A stretch of 59,737 nt of DNA from Pseudomonadota bacterium (lineage in GTDB: Bacteria; Pseudomonadota; Alphaproteobacteria; Rhizobiales; Devosiaceae): positions 1 to 59,737 of the forward strand of contig JAEWLC010000020.1 of NCBI GenBank assembly GCA_023393475.1. Reading direction: 5' to 3'. Below, one piece after another: positions 1 through 7,470 of this stretch (position 1 is its first letter; each line of letters opens with the position of its first letter). A program made the translations under genes and the position numbers. Under the pieces are notes generated by a model, which saw only the letters and a list, made by a program, of their open reading frames with translations, ran no database searches and was not told where the DNA came from.

Positions 1-52
1 CAATAGCCTGCGTGGCGTTCGACGATCAATCCGATTGCGCTGGATGGGAGCC

Positions 53-126
53 TGGAGCGGGTGAAGGGAATCGAACCCTCGTCGTAAGCTTGGGAAGCTT
101 CTGCTCTACCATTGAGCTACACCCGC
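53..126 (-). tRNA. tRNA-Gly (anticodon CCC)
   Basis: The minus strand folds as a full cloverleaf. A 7-bp acceptor stem pairs 120-126 with 57-63, the T arm carries GGTTCGATTCC, and the anticodon loop is TTCCCAA, which gives anticodon CCC for glycine. The 3' CCA is encoded at 53-55. The sequence strongly resembles E. coli tRNA-Gly(CCC). No integrase or att-like repeat lies next to it inside the window. Confidence 0.95.
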
Positions 127-701
127 AACGCGTTCGTATGTGCCGAAAGCGCGGGGCGGCGTCAAGGGTTGCCGGTTCCCGACTGCCCTCCTCGCGGGCG
201 GCGCCCATACCGCAGCGCTGTCGGCCTCGGGCGATCGCTCTGAAATAGCTCCTGCCGCCACGCAGCGCCGCACTCCAGGGTCCGGGAACGTACTAACTAC
301 CCGGCAGGGCACCAATTCTGCATGTTCTCGGCAGTTCGGGGCAAAAGTACAGCATCGTTGGCTCTCGTTTCGGCCTTACTTCGGTATTCGCGCCCCATTC
401 GCACCAGATGACGGCCGATGGGACAGTCCTTGCCCAGTTTATACTTCCGAGAAACGGACACTGCTCCGTTACCCCGTGGGCACGATGTGAGCCGTCCATA
501 CGAGCCGACGCGCCGGCTCGAGTGAGATCCGGGCGCCGCTAGGCGACGCAGACTTCCCCAGCAGCAGCAACATTTCCGGGAGACCAGCCTTGGTCACCTC
601 GCAGCGAAGCCTTGCCTTTGCGCAGGACAGATTCGGCGCGCCCACTCGATACCCGAGCGGCGGCGGAGCGAACAGCCTCGCGGGCCGAACTGGTCGAGGC
701 A
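127..701. other. Intergenic stretch without a recognised gene
   Basis: About 575 bases between the tRNA and the glycosyltransferase remnant. Open frames on both strands are short, compositionally odd and match no family I know. No tRNA, rRNA or clear terminator was seen. It may be decayed coding sequence, since the stretch after it holds a recognisable gene fragment, but nothing here proves this. Confidence 0.4.
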
Positions 702-917
702 ATGGTTCACGATGTCAGGTCGGCTTCGGCGGGGACGCTCCGTCCCCGCCTGGTGTTTGACGTGAATGGTCAGGGGCTTTCGCTAGCGCGAACGGATCCG
801 GCCTATCGCGACGCCGTCCGGCACGCAGACATCCTCCTTGCGCGATCGGCTGCCGCACGCCCTCAGGGAACAGTGACAGGGCCGGTTCGCGCCGATAAGA
901 CTGCGCGCTCAAACTGA
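702..917 (+). pseudogene. Truncated WecG/TagA/CpsF-type glycosyltransferase remnant
   Basis: The frame from the ATG at 702 reads RLVFDVNGQGLSLARTDPAY and continues RDAVRHADILLA. This resembles the N-terminal strand-loop-helix of WecG/TagA/CpsF glycosyltransferases, which transfer N-acetylmannosamine-like sugars to lipid carriers. In the family this segment leads straight into an Asp-Gly motif and about 150 further residues. Here the similarity stops near 845 and the frame ends at 917, just before the GT2 gene. I read it as the 5' stub of a deleted or frameshifted gene. A short functional protein is possible but unlikely. Identification rests on motif memory only. Confidence 0.42.
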
Positions 918-931
918 GCGGAACCACTGAC

Positions 932-1897
932 ATGGCGGAGCAACGCGGCGCGGGCGACGTGCCCCCGCCGATCGACATCTCGATCTGCGTCGCCACGCAC
1001 AATCGCGCGGACAAGCTCGGCCCCCTGATCGAGCGGACTGCGGGCCTGACCGGCGCGCGGATCGAACTCGTGATCGTCGATGACGGTTCGAACGACGGGA
1101 CGCGCGCCGTACTGGAGGCCGCCGCCGTTGCCAGCGCGGTTCCGCTGACCTGGGACAGCATCCCTCATTCGGGCCGGGGCGCGGCGCTCAACCGCTGCTT
1201 CGATCTGGCGCGCGGTGCATTCATCCTGCTGCTGGACGACGACGACCTGATCGAGCCAGGGGCATTGGCCGACATTCTTGCGACCTGGGACTCGATCCCC
1301 GAAGCCGAGCGCGACGGGTTCTGCGGCGTCTGCGGGCTCGCGGCTCGCATGGATGGCACGGTGATCGGGGACAGGTTCCCGGTTTCGCCAATGGACAGCG
1401 ATTTCTTCACCGCCCGCATCGTCAACCGCATCCGCGGCGACAAGCGCGAGGTGTTCAGGCGCGCGGCATTGGGCGACTGGCGCTTCCCCGTCATTCCCGG
1501 CGAGTTGCGCGTCGCGACGAACCTCCTCTGGTTCGAACTCGCCTCGCGTTGCAGGACGCGTTTCGTCAACCGGGTATGGCTGAACAAGAACTACCTGCCG
1601 GGCGGGATCACCGCGAACGGGCTGCGCAACAAGATGCGGAGCGCCCGGCTGACGGCGCACTACAACGCCACCGCGCTGCGCCTGTTCCCCAGCATGCCGT
1701 GGTGGGCGAAGCTCCGCTTCAGGCTCGACTATGCCCGCTACGCCGCGCATGCGAGCCTGCCTGAGGGCGAGCGGCTGACGGTGCTGGGCCGAGGTCCGAT
1801 CGGACGCCTGAGCATGCTCATCGGCGCCGCGAGCGCCCGGCGTGACCTGCGCCGGCTGGAGCGTCAGCCCAGTTCGTCGAAGCGCTTGATCGGGTAG
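932..1897 (+). CDS. Family 2 glycosyltransferase
   Basis: A 321-residue cytoplasmic glycosyltransferase of the GT2 (GT-A fold) family. It opens with the usual first strand (ISICVATHNR, residues 16-25). DDGSNDGT follows at about 50-57, where the nucleotide-sugar uracil and ribose are held. The metal-binding acidic run DDDD is at about 102-105. No membrane segment is visible, so it probably acts at the inner membrane face on a lipid-linked or growing polysaccharide; donor and acceptor are unknown. The ATG at 932 follows GAGCGGAA at a usable distance. The last 34 bases overlap the convergent sulfotransferase gene. Its neighbours, three sulfotransferases and a sialyltransferase-like protein, suggest a role in decorating a surface glycan. 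Confidence 0.85.
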   Translation: MAEQRGAGDVPPPIDISICVATHNRADKLGPLIERTAGLTGARIELVIVDDGSNDGTRAVLEAAAVASAVPLTWDSIPHSGRGAALNRCFDLARGAFILLLDDDDLIEPGALADILATWDSIPEAERDGFCGVCGLAARMDGTVIGDRFPVSPMDSDFFTARIVNRIRGDKREVFRRAALGDWRFPVIPGELRVATNLLWFELASRCRTRFVNRVWLNKNYLPGGITANGLRNKMRSARLTAHYNATALRLFPSMPWWAKLRFRLDYARYAAHASLPEGERLTVLGRGPIGRLSMLIGAASARRDLRRLERQPSSSKRLIG

Positions 1898-2535
1898 CCG
1901 AACCGCTCGAAGTCCTCGCGATAGTACGCGACGATGCGATCGTAGAGCGCCGGCGTGAGCTGGGTGCGCCAGTCCGCCTGCTGCGTCGTCCTGTTGGTGT
2001 GCGGCAGTACCAGCCGGGTGCCGAGCCTTTCGCCGATCTTTTCCATCTCGGCATCGATCTGCTCGAAGCGGCCGATATAGTCGGCGCGATCGACAAGGTT
2101 ATGCGGGTGGGTCTGCGGCACGGCATGGGTGCGCAGTACCGAGCGGCGCTTCACCTTGCCGGGCGTGCGATCGTCGAGACCGATGGTCTCGTCCTCGGCC
2201 ATGTCCATGAACTCGCCAATGGTTAGGCCGGGAAACAGCGGCCGGTGCGTCTCCGACAGGGTTCGGTTGAAGCGCAGCAGCGACAGGAGCCCCTTCCTGT
2301 CCTTGCGGGGCACATCGACCCGGCCGTCCGAGAACATCCGCCAGGCCGAGACTAGCCGCTTCATCGGGTCGCGCACGAAGGCGAACTTGAAATGCGCGTC
2401 CCAGTCTTCGGGGATGTAGCCCCGGGCCGGCCCCTCGTAGCGCCCGTCCCACGCCCCCACCCGGATCGATCGCCCCGCCGTCTTGGGGATGTGGATGAAT
2501 ACGGCGTCCGGGTCCTTGAGGAGAAATACTGCCAT
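1864..2535 (-). CDS. Sulfotransferase family protein (first of three)
   Basis: A 223-residue protein with the two PAPS-binding signatures of the Sulfotransfer_2-like families. HIPKTAGRS at residues 15-23 is the 5'-phosphosulfate loop with its Lys18, and FVRDPMKRLVSAW from residue 53 is the 3'-phosphate loop. Such enzymes move sulfate from PAPS to a sugar hydroxyl or a related acceptor. The short length and lack of a membrane anchor point to a soluble bacterial enzyme. It overlaps the convergent GT2 gene by 34 bases. ATG at 2535. The acceptor cannot be read from the sequence; a carbohydrate is inferred from the neighbours. Confidence 0.82.
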   Translation of the reverse strand: MAVFLLKDPDAVFIHIPKTAGRSIRVGAWDGRYEGPARGYIPEDWDAHFKFAFVRDPMKRLVSAWRMFSDGRVDVPRKDRKGLLSLLRFNRTLSETHRPLFPGLTIGEFMDMAEDETIGLDDRTPGKVKRRSVLRTHAVPQTHPHNLVDRADYIGRFEQIDAEMEKIGERLGTRLVLPHTNRTTQQADWRTQLTPALYDRIVAYYREDFERFGYPIKRFDELG

Positions 2536-2674
2536 GGCGCACTTTGCTGTCGACCCGCGGCAGCCACCGCGGCTGCCAAGGTACTAGATTGCGACCGCGC
2601 AACTGGCAATCGCCTAGGATATTGCGCCCCGCCGGCTTTTACGCAATCTAGCGCCTCTTGGAGCCGCGGGGGGC

Positions 2675-3430
2675 ATGAGCATGAACCTGATCGTGAACGC
2701 CATCCGGCGCAACACGGCCTATCTCTCCAGCCGGCCCTTCTACCGGAAATATCCCAAGCAGAGCCGGACGCGACTCTCGTGGATCGACGCGCGTGGCGCT
2801 GCCGATTTCGAGGTCGGCGCGTTCTTCAGCCGGGTGCCGAAATCGGCGAACTCGTTCGTGCTGCTCGAGCTGTTCAAGCTGCGCTCCACCGAGGAGCTGA
2901 TCCAGCAGGTGGTCAAGAAGCAGTATGTGAAGCCGTCGGAGATGACCGCGGCGCAGGTCGAGGATTTCGAGCGCCTGTTCAAGTTCACCGTCGTGCGCAA
3001 TCCCTATACGCGCACGCTGTCGGCCTATCTCGACAAGATCATCCGGCTGGAAAAGCCGATCAAGCAGATCTCGCGAACCCGCCTGCCGACCTTCGGCGAA
3101 TTCTGCGACTACCTCTCTGATGGCGGGTTGCACGAGAACATCCACTGGGCGCCGCAGACCTCGATCATCCTGCTGCCGGTGGAAAAGTTCGATTACGTCG
3201 CGCGCCTCGAGAACATGGATCGGGACCTGCCCTTCATCCTCGGCAAGCTCAAGGACCTGACGGGGCGGACGACCCCCGCAGATTTCGCGCCCGGCGGCAG
3301 CCGTTCGAGCGCCTACCGCGCCCCCAAGGCCGACGACAAGGTCGACAGCCACTACGACGCGAGGACCACCGAGATCGTCACGCGCCTCTTCGCCGAGGAC
3401 TTCCGCCAACTGGGCTATCCGACCCGCTGA
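2675..3430 (+). CDS. Sulfotransferase family 2 protein (second of three)
   Basis: A 251-residue sulfotransferase. RVPKSANS (about residues 53-60) is the PAPS phosphosulfate loop, and FTVVRNPYTRTLSAY (about 107-121) is the 3'-phosphate loop, typical of the Sulfotransfer_2 carbohydrate group. The first 40 residues are basic and have no obvious signal peptide. It is transcribed away from the first sulfotransferase gene. The two are clearly different in sequence, so this is not a recent duplication. ATG at 2675, with another in-frame ATG at 2681. The gene ends six bases before the convergent neighbour. Substrate unknown; sulfation of a surface glycan is inferred. Confidence 0.82.
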   Translation: MSMNLIVNAIRRNTAYLSSRPFYRKYPKQSRTRLSWIDARGAADFEVGAFFSRVPKSANSFVLLELFKLRSTEELIQQVVKKQYVKPSEMTAAQVEDFERLFKFTVVRNPYTRTLSAYLDKIIRLEKPIKQISRTRLPTFGEFCDYLSDGGLHENIHWAPQTSIILLPVEKFDYVARLENMDRDLPFILGKLKDLTGRTTPADFAPGGSRSSAYRAPKADDKVDSHYDARTTEIVTRLFAEDFRQLGYPTR

Positions 3431-3435
3431 CGGCC

Positions 3436-4077
3436 CTACAGCAGTCTCAGCCCGCTCTCGCTGGCGAACTCCGGATCGTTGGCGAATACCGGCGCATCGC
3501 GGCGCACCAGTTCGGCGAGGATATCCGCGTCGGCGCCGGCGTGGTTGCGGGGGTGGTTGGCAGCGTTGTAGCCGTGGCCGGCTTTGCTCAGCGAAAAGCC
3601 CGTCATCAGCACTCTCGGCGCACCTAGATGGAGCGCGATGAGGGCGAGGAAGATGCCGTTCGAAGGCTTGGCGACGCTGCCCATCGACTTGCCCAGCACC
3701 GCCTCGAACATGCCTGCCCGCTGAGCCGTGCTGAGCAGCACCCGGCGATCGTAGCGATAGCCGATACGCCACAGGTTGAAGCTGTGGAGCCACGGATTGC
3801 TGCCGTCGCGCACCATCACCAGCAGCCGCGTATGCCGCCCGCGCAGCACCGCCTGGGCCGCCCGATTCGATTCACGCATGCCGAGCACGGTGGTGCCGAA
3901 GAGGGTCATGTCGGGATCGGGCTTGGCCCATCCAGCCGCCAGTGCCTGAGAGCCGTTGACGGTAAAGAGGGCCCAGTCCTCCTGTCTATCGGGGGGCTGT
4001 GCCTTCGGACCCGAGCCAAGGACAATAGCCGGATGATCCAGGGTCTGCAGGTCGACTGTGTTGAGCTTCGGAGTCAT
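3436..4077 (-). CDS. Sialyltransferase-fold (GT42/GT29-like) or DUF115-like protein
   Basis: A protein of about 213 residues with a pattern seen in bacterial GT42 sialyltransferases and related DUF115 proteins. A first strand ends in a glycine loop (AIVLGSGPKA, 17-26), then comes VNGS at about 40-43, then PSNG (138-141) followed by LALIALHLGAPRVLMTGFSL and GHGY (167-170). This parallels the GNGPS, SGV and ALGYKEIYLSG motifs of CstII-type enzymes and the sialylmotif S of GT29. I infer a CMP-sugar-dependent or related glycosyltransferase, not a proven one. The frame can be extended to a GTG at 4185, but that leaves only 18 bases to the divergent gene at 4204, so I prefer the ATG at 4077. No good ribosome site supports either start. 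Confidence 0.55.
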   Translation of the reverse strand: MTPKLNTVDLQTLDHPAIVLGSGPKAQPPDRQEDWALFTVNGSQALAAGWAKPDPDMTLFGTTVLGMRESNRAAQAVLRGRHTRLLVMVRDGSNPWLHSFNLWRIGYRYDRRVLLSTAQRAGMFEAVLGKSMGSVAKPSNGIFLALIALHLGAPRVLMTGFSLSKAGHGYNAANHPRNHAGADADILAELVRRDAPVFANDPEFASESGLRLL

Positions 4078-4203
4078 TGAGAAACGATCGGACACGTCCG
4101 TTGGTAACAAAGTCGTAGGGTGCGGCTTCAGCAACAGAATCTGCTTTTTACCATCGAACGGGAATGATAGTGCAAAGTCAGCCACGCAGGGAGCGCTTAT
4201 TGG

Positions 4204-4782
4204 ATGTTTGGTCTATCGCAGCGAGTGAGGGTCGCCGCGACGAACAAGATATTCTGCATAGGGCTGAGCGGCACCGGAACGCGATCGCTGCACCGGGCGA
4301 TGAAGCTCTTGAACCTCTCTTCGTGCCACTATCCGCAGAGTCTCGACGACTTCGAGAAACACCAGGTCCTGCTCGACATTCCCGTGAGCTGCCGCTACCG
4401 CGAGCTCGACGTCATGTTTCCCGGCTCGCGCTACATCCTCACGACGCGCGAACTCGAGAGCTGGCTCGATAACCGTTCCCGCAAGCCGGCCGACAAGACC
4501 CCGCCATCGCTGTGGCTGCAGGAGAACCGCCTGCGGACCTATGGCGTCCCGGCGTTCGACCGCGACGTGTACAGGGTGCGCTACCAGCAGTACCACGACG
4601 GGGTACAGGAGTTCTTCGCCAGCCGCCCCGGTGACCTGATGGTGATGAGCGTCTGCGACGGTGAGGGCTGGGAAAAGCTCTGCCCCTTCCTTGGACTGCC
4701 GATCCCGAAGGACACGCCGTTCCCGGCCGTCCGCAACGCCCATTCACCGCCGAAAAGGGCCGTCCCGCAGACCGCTTCCTAG
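4204..4782 (+). CDS. Sulfotransferase family protein (Sulfotransferase_4 type, third of three)
   Basis: A 192-residue P-loop protein. IFCIGLSGTGTRS (about 16-28) is the nucleotide loop. DIPVSCRYRELDVMFPGSRY followed by ILTTRELESWLDN matches the Sulfotransferase_4 group, in which an Asp-x-Pro segment and a helix ending SWL follow the loop. These proteins are mostly uncharacterised, and PAPS-dependent sulfation is the family-level expectation. It is only distantly related to the two sulfotransferases upstream. A later GTG at 4225 is an alternative start. Its stop codon overlaps the stop of the convergent dcd gene. Confidence 0.72.
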   Translation: MFGLSQRVRVAATNKIFCIGLSGTGTRSLHRAMKLLNLSSCHYPQSLDDFEKHQVLLDIPVSCRYRELDVMFPGSRYILTTRELESWLDNRSRKPADKTPPSLWLQENRLRTYGVPAFDRDVYRVRYQQYHDGVQEFFASRPGDLMVMSVCDGEGWEKLCPFLGLPIPKDTPFPAVRNAHSPPKRAVPQTAS

Positions 4783-5888
4783 AGCGAGAACGGCTTGAAG
4801 TGCTTGGATAGCTTCAGCGTCTGGGCCTGGTAGTTCGAACCGAGCCCGGTGCCGTAGAGGCGGTCGGGTGCCTCCGACAACCGTTCGTAGATCAGCCGGC
4901 CGATGGTCTGCCCATGACCAAGCAGGAACGGCACCTCGCGGCTGCGCACCTCGAGCACCGCACGGCTGCCGGTGCCGCCCGCAGCCGAGTGGCCGAAGCC
5001 GGGGTCGAAGAAGCCGGCATAGTGCACGCGGAACTCGCCAACCAGCGGATCGAACGGCACCATCTCCGCGGCATAGGCAGGCGGCACGTGGACGCTCTCG
5101 CGGGAAACGAGGATGTAGAACTCGTCGGGATCGAGGATGAACTCGTCGCGGCCGCGGTTGATCAGCGGCTCCCAGTAATCCAGCACATCGAGGTTGTCCT
5201 TGATGTCCATGTCGATCACCGGGGTGTGGCGCTTCGAGCGGAAGCCGATCAGGCCGCCCCTGTCCTCGCCTTTCAGGTCGATCGACAACAGGACGCCCTC
5301 GCCGACTTCGGCGTTGGCGTCGAATACCAGCGTCTCGACATTGTGCAGCGTCTTGTGCTCGTGGATGGTCAGCCGGCTGTCGCCGACGCGGAAGCGCATC
5401 TGGCTGAGCCGCGAGCCGGTGCGGACGCGAACCGGGAAGGTGCGCGGGCTGATCTCGAGATAGAGCGGGCCGCGATAGCCCTGCGGCAGGGTATCGAAGC
5501 CGCGGGCATGGTCGCCGATGACGCGGGTGAACACGTCGAGCCGCCCGGTCGAACTCTTGGGATTGGCGCTGGCGGAAATGTTCTCGGGCAGGTTGAGGCT
5601 TTCCAGCAGCGGGACAAGGTACACGCAGCCGCGCTCGAGCACCGCCCCGTTGGTGAGGTCGAGCTGGTGCAGCGTCAGGGTCTCGATGCGATCGGCCACC
5701 GTGTGCTCGGGGCCCGGCAGGAAACTCGAGCGGATGCGATAGGCGACGCGGCCAAGGCGAAGGTCGAGGCTGGCCGGCTGCACCTGGTCGGCATCGAACG
5801 GGCGATCTGCGGCGATGCCCCCAGTCGCAGCCAGACGCTCGATGAAGCGGGCGGGGAAGACGCCCGTAGCCCAAAGTTCGCTCTGCAC
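4779..5888 (-). CDS. dcd: 2'-deoxycytidine 5'-triphosphate deaminase
   Basis: A 369-residue member of the long alphaproteobacterial DCD family, about twice the E. coli Dcd length, with two dUTPase-like halves. The first half holds QPASLDLRLG (about 36-45), the substrate-pocket segment SANPKSSTGRLDVFTRVIGD, and EISPRTFPVRVRTGSRLSQM. The second half repeats the fold with weaker motifs. The enzyme converts dCTP to dUTP for thymidylate synthesis in the cytosol. Translation starts at a GTG at 5888 with AGGGG six bases upstream. Dcd and metZ are divergent here, and I recall the pair being adjacent in Hyphomicrobiales. The gene marks the return from the polysaccharide block to core genome. Confidence 0.9.
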   Translation of the reverse strand: MQSELWATGVFPARFIERLAATGGIAADRPFDADQVQPASLDLRLGRVAYRIRSSFLPGPEHTVADRIETLTLHQLDLTNGAVLERGCVYLVPLLESLNLPENISASANPKSSTGRLDVFTRVIGDHARGFDTLPQGYRGPLYLEISPRTFPVRVRTGSRLSQMRFRVGDSRLTIHEHKTLHNVETLVFDANAEVGEGVLLSIDLKGEDRGGLIGFRSKRHTPVIDMDIKDNLDVLDYWEPLINRGRDEFILDPDEFYILVSRESVHVPPAYAAEMVPFDPLVGEFRVHYAGFFDPGFGHSAAGGTGSRAVLEVRSREVPFLLGHGQTIGRLIYERLSEAPDRLYGTGLGSNYQAQTLKLSKHFKPFSL

Positions 5889-6003
5889 TTATGCCCCTAC
5901 GTTGCAGTCGGTCCCGACTGTCCCTAGCAACCTCGGCCGTTGACGCCAAGACGGCTTGGGTCGTATATCGCAGTTGTGCGCCTTTGCGGTGACGTGAACG
6001 CGC

Positions 6004-6066
6004 ACGGTGGTGATTTGGCCGGTCTGATTGCAGCCACCTAAAACAAGTCGCTAAAGGGACCCTTTG
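6004..6066 (+). promoter_or_regulatory. SAM-II riboswitch
   Basis: The stretch matches the alphaproteobacterial SAM-II aptamer. P1 pairs GGTGG (6006-6010) with CCACC (6034-6038), the loop holds TGATTTGG, TTGCAG lies before the 3' strand, and AACAAGTCGCTAAAGGG (from 6043) supplies the pseudoknot and conserved tail. SAM-II aptamers bind S-adenosylmethionine and repress methionine synthesis genes. It sits about 50 bases before metZ, exactly where the family is found. Confidence 0.88.
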
Positions 6067-6067
6067 G

Positions 6068-6096
6068 AGCCGGCCGCCCACGCGTGCCGGTTTTTT
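6068..6096 (+). terminator. Terminator-like hairpin between SAM-II aptamer and metZ
   Basis: CCGGC (6070-6074) pairs with GCCGG (6086-6090), extendable by a G-T and an A-T pair, and six T follow at 6091-6096. It starts two bases after the aptamer tail. It could be the expression platform that stops transcription when SAM is bound. The stem is short with an 11-base loop, so strength is uncertain. Confidence 0.55.
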
Positions 6097-6114
6097 GCTG
6101 CTTTCGAGGATGCC

Positions 6115-7323
6115 ATGTCGAAGTCGAACAATCCGCTGAACGATCCCAGGAAGCAGTCGGCGGCGACGCAGCTGGTCCATGGCGGGACTCGGCGCAGCGA
6201 GTTCAACGAGACCAGCGAAGCCATCTTCATGAACTCGGGCTATTCGTACCCGAGCTCGCAATATGCCGAGGACCTGTTCCTCAACAAGATTCCCGGCGCC
6301 CACAACTATTCGCGCTTCGCCAACCCGACGATGGAGATGTTCCAGAACCGCATGGCGCTGCTCGAGGGCGCCGAGGCGGCGCGCGCCTTCGCCACCGGCA
6401 TGTCGGCAGTCACCAACGCGGTGATGAGCCAGGTGCGGGCCGGTGACCATATCGTTGCGGCGCGGGCGCTGTTCGGCGGCTGCCGCTATGTCGTGGAAGA
6501 CCTGATGCCACGGTTCGGCGTCGCCTCGACGCTGGTCGACGGGCGCGATCCCGAAAATTTTGCGCGCGCCATGCAGGCCAATACCAAGGTGATCTTCATC
6601 GAGACGCCGACCAACCCGACGCTCGAACTCGTCGATATCGCGGCCGTCAGCAAGATCGCCAAGGCGCATGGCGCGAAACTGATCGTCGACAACGTGTTCG
6701 CCACGGCCATGCTGCAGAAGCCGCTCGAGCTGGGCGCCGACCTCGTCACCTATTCGACCACCAAGCATATCGACGGCCAGGGCCGGGCGCTCGGTGGCAT
6801 CGTGCTCGGCTCGAAGGCGCTGATCGAAGGCGATGTGCACACCCTGCTGCGCCAGACCGGCCCGTCGCTGTCGCCGTTCAACGCCTGGATCATGCTCAAG
6901 GGCGTCGAAACCCTGCCGATCAGGGTCAGGCAGATGACCGAGAGTGCTGCGAAGGTCGCCGATTTCCTCGCCGATCACCCCAGGATCGAGCGGGTCTCCT
7001 ACCCGTTCCATCCGTCGCACCCGCAATACGAACTGGCGAAGCGCCAGATGGCGAGCGGCTCGACGCTGGTGGCGCTCGAGGTCAAGGGCGGCCGGGAAGC
7101 GGCGTTCAAACTGTCGGATTCGCTGGCGGTGATCCTCATCTCGAACAATCTCGGCGACGCCAAGTCGCTCATCACGCATCCGGGGACGACGACGCACGCG
7201 CGCTTCACCGAAGAGGTTCGCCTCGAAGCCGGCATCACTCCGGGCCTGCTCCGGCTGTCGGTCGGCCTCGAGGATGCGGACGATCTGATCAAGGATCTCG
7301 ACTACGCCTTGAGCCAGGTGTGA
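6115..7323 (+). CDS. metZ: O-succinylhomoserine sulfhydrylase
   Basis: A 402-residue PLP enzyme of the Cys/Met metabolism family. It makes homocysteine from O-succinylhomoserine and sulfide in the direct-sulfhydrylation route to methionine. The sequence shows YSRFANPTMEMFQNRMALLE (substrate and PLP entry), FATGMSAVTNAV, the PLP-Asp segment LIVDNVFATAM, and the Schiff-base lysine in TYSTTKHIDGQG (about Lys217). Length fits MetZ. I chose the ATG at 6115 because GAGGA precedes it and the frame's earlier TTG (6064) lies inside the riboswitch region. Control by the upstream SAM-II riboswitch agrees with the assignment. A strong stem without a T run follows the stop. Confidence 0.93.
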   Translation: MSKSNNPLNDPRKQSAATQLVHGGTRRSEFNETSEAIFMNSGYSYPSSQYAEDLFLNKIPGAHNYSRFANPTMEMFQNRMALLEGAEAARAFATGMSAVTNAVMSQVRAGDHIVAARALFGGCRYVVEDLMPRFGVASTLVDGRDPENFARAMQANTKVIFIETPTNPTLELVDIAAVSKIAKAHGAKLIVDNVFATAMLQKPLELGADLVTYSTTKHIDGQGRALGGIVLGSKALIEGDVHTLLRQTGPSLSPFNAWIMLKGVETLPIRVRQMTESAAKVADFLADHPRIERVSYPFHPSHPQYELAKRQMASGSTLVALEVKGGREAAFKLSDSLAVILISNNLGDAKSLITHPGTTTHARFTEEVRLEAGITPGLLRLSVGLEDADDLIKDLDYALSQV

Positions 7324-7328
7324 TTGCA

Positions 7329-7354
7329 GGGCGGCGGGAGCTGGTCCGCCGCCC
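7329..7354 (+). terminator. Hairpin after metZ
   Basis: An 8-bp perfect stem, GGGCGGCG (7329-7336) with CGCCGCCC (7347-7354), starts six bases after the metZ stop. No T run follows. It may end or protect the metZ transcript; it is not a canonical intrinsic terminator. Confidence 0.4.
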
Positions 7355-7470
7355 ATCCCGAGGCGGGGCACAATCCCGCCCTCCCAAATCCGCCCAATTG
7401 TCCCCTTGCCCCCTCGCCCGGCATTTGTTGAACTCGGTGCCAAGCCGGTTCACGGCAGGGACGGAGAATA

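Noticed and set aside
53..931. tRNA-Gly as the integration site of the adjacent polysaccharide block
   Set aside because: The tRNA 3' end faces left, away from the block, and no integrase or repeated tRNA 3' segment is present on the right side.
4744..7443. Minus-strand open frame of 899 codons opposite dcd, the riboswitch and metZ
   Set aside because: It is a GC-skew shadow: composition is Arg/Pro/His-rich without domain motifs, and the real genes in other frames (dcd, metZ) have clear family motifs.
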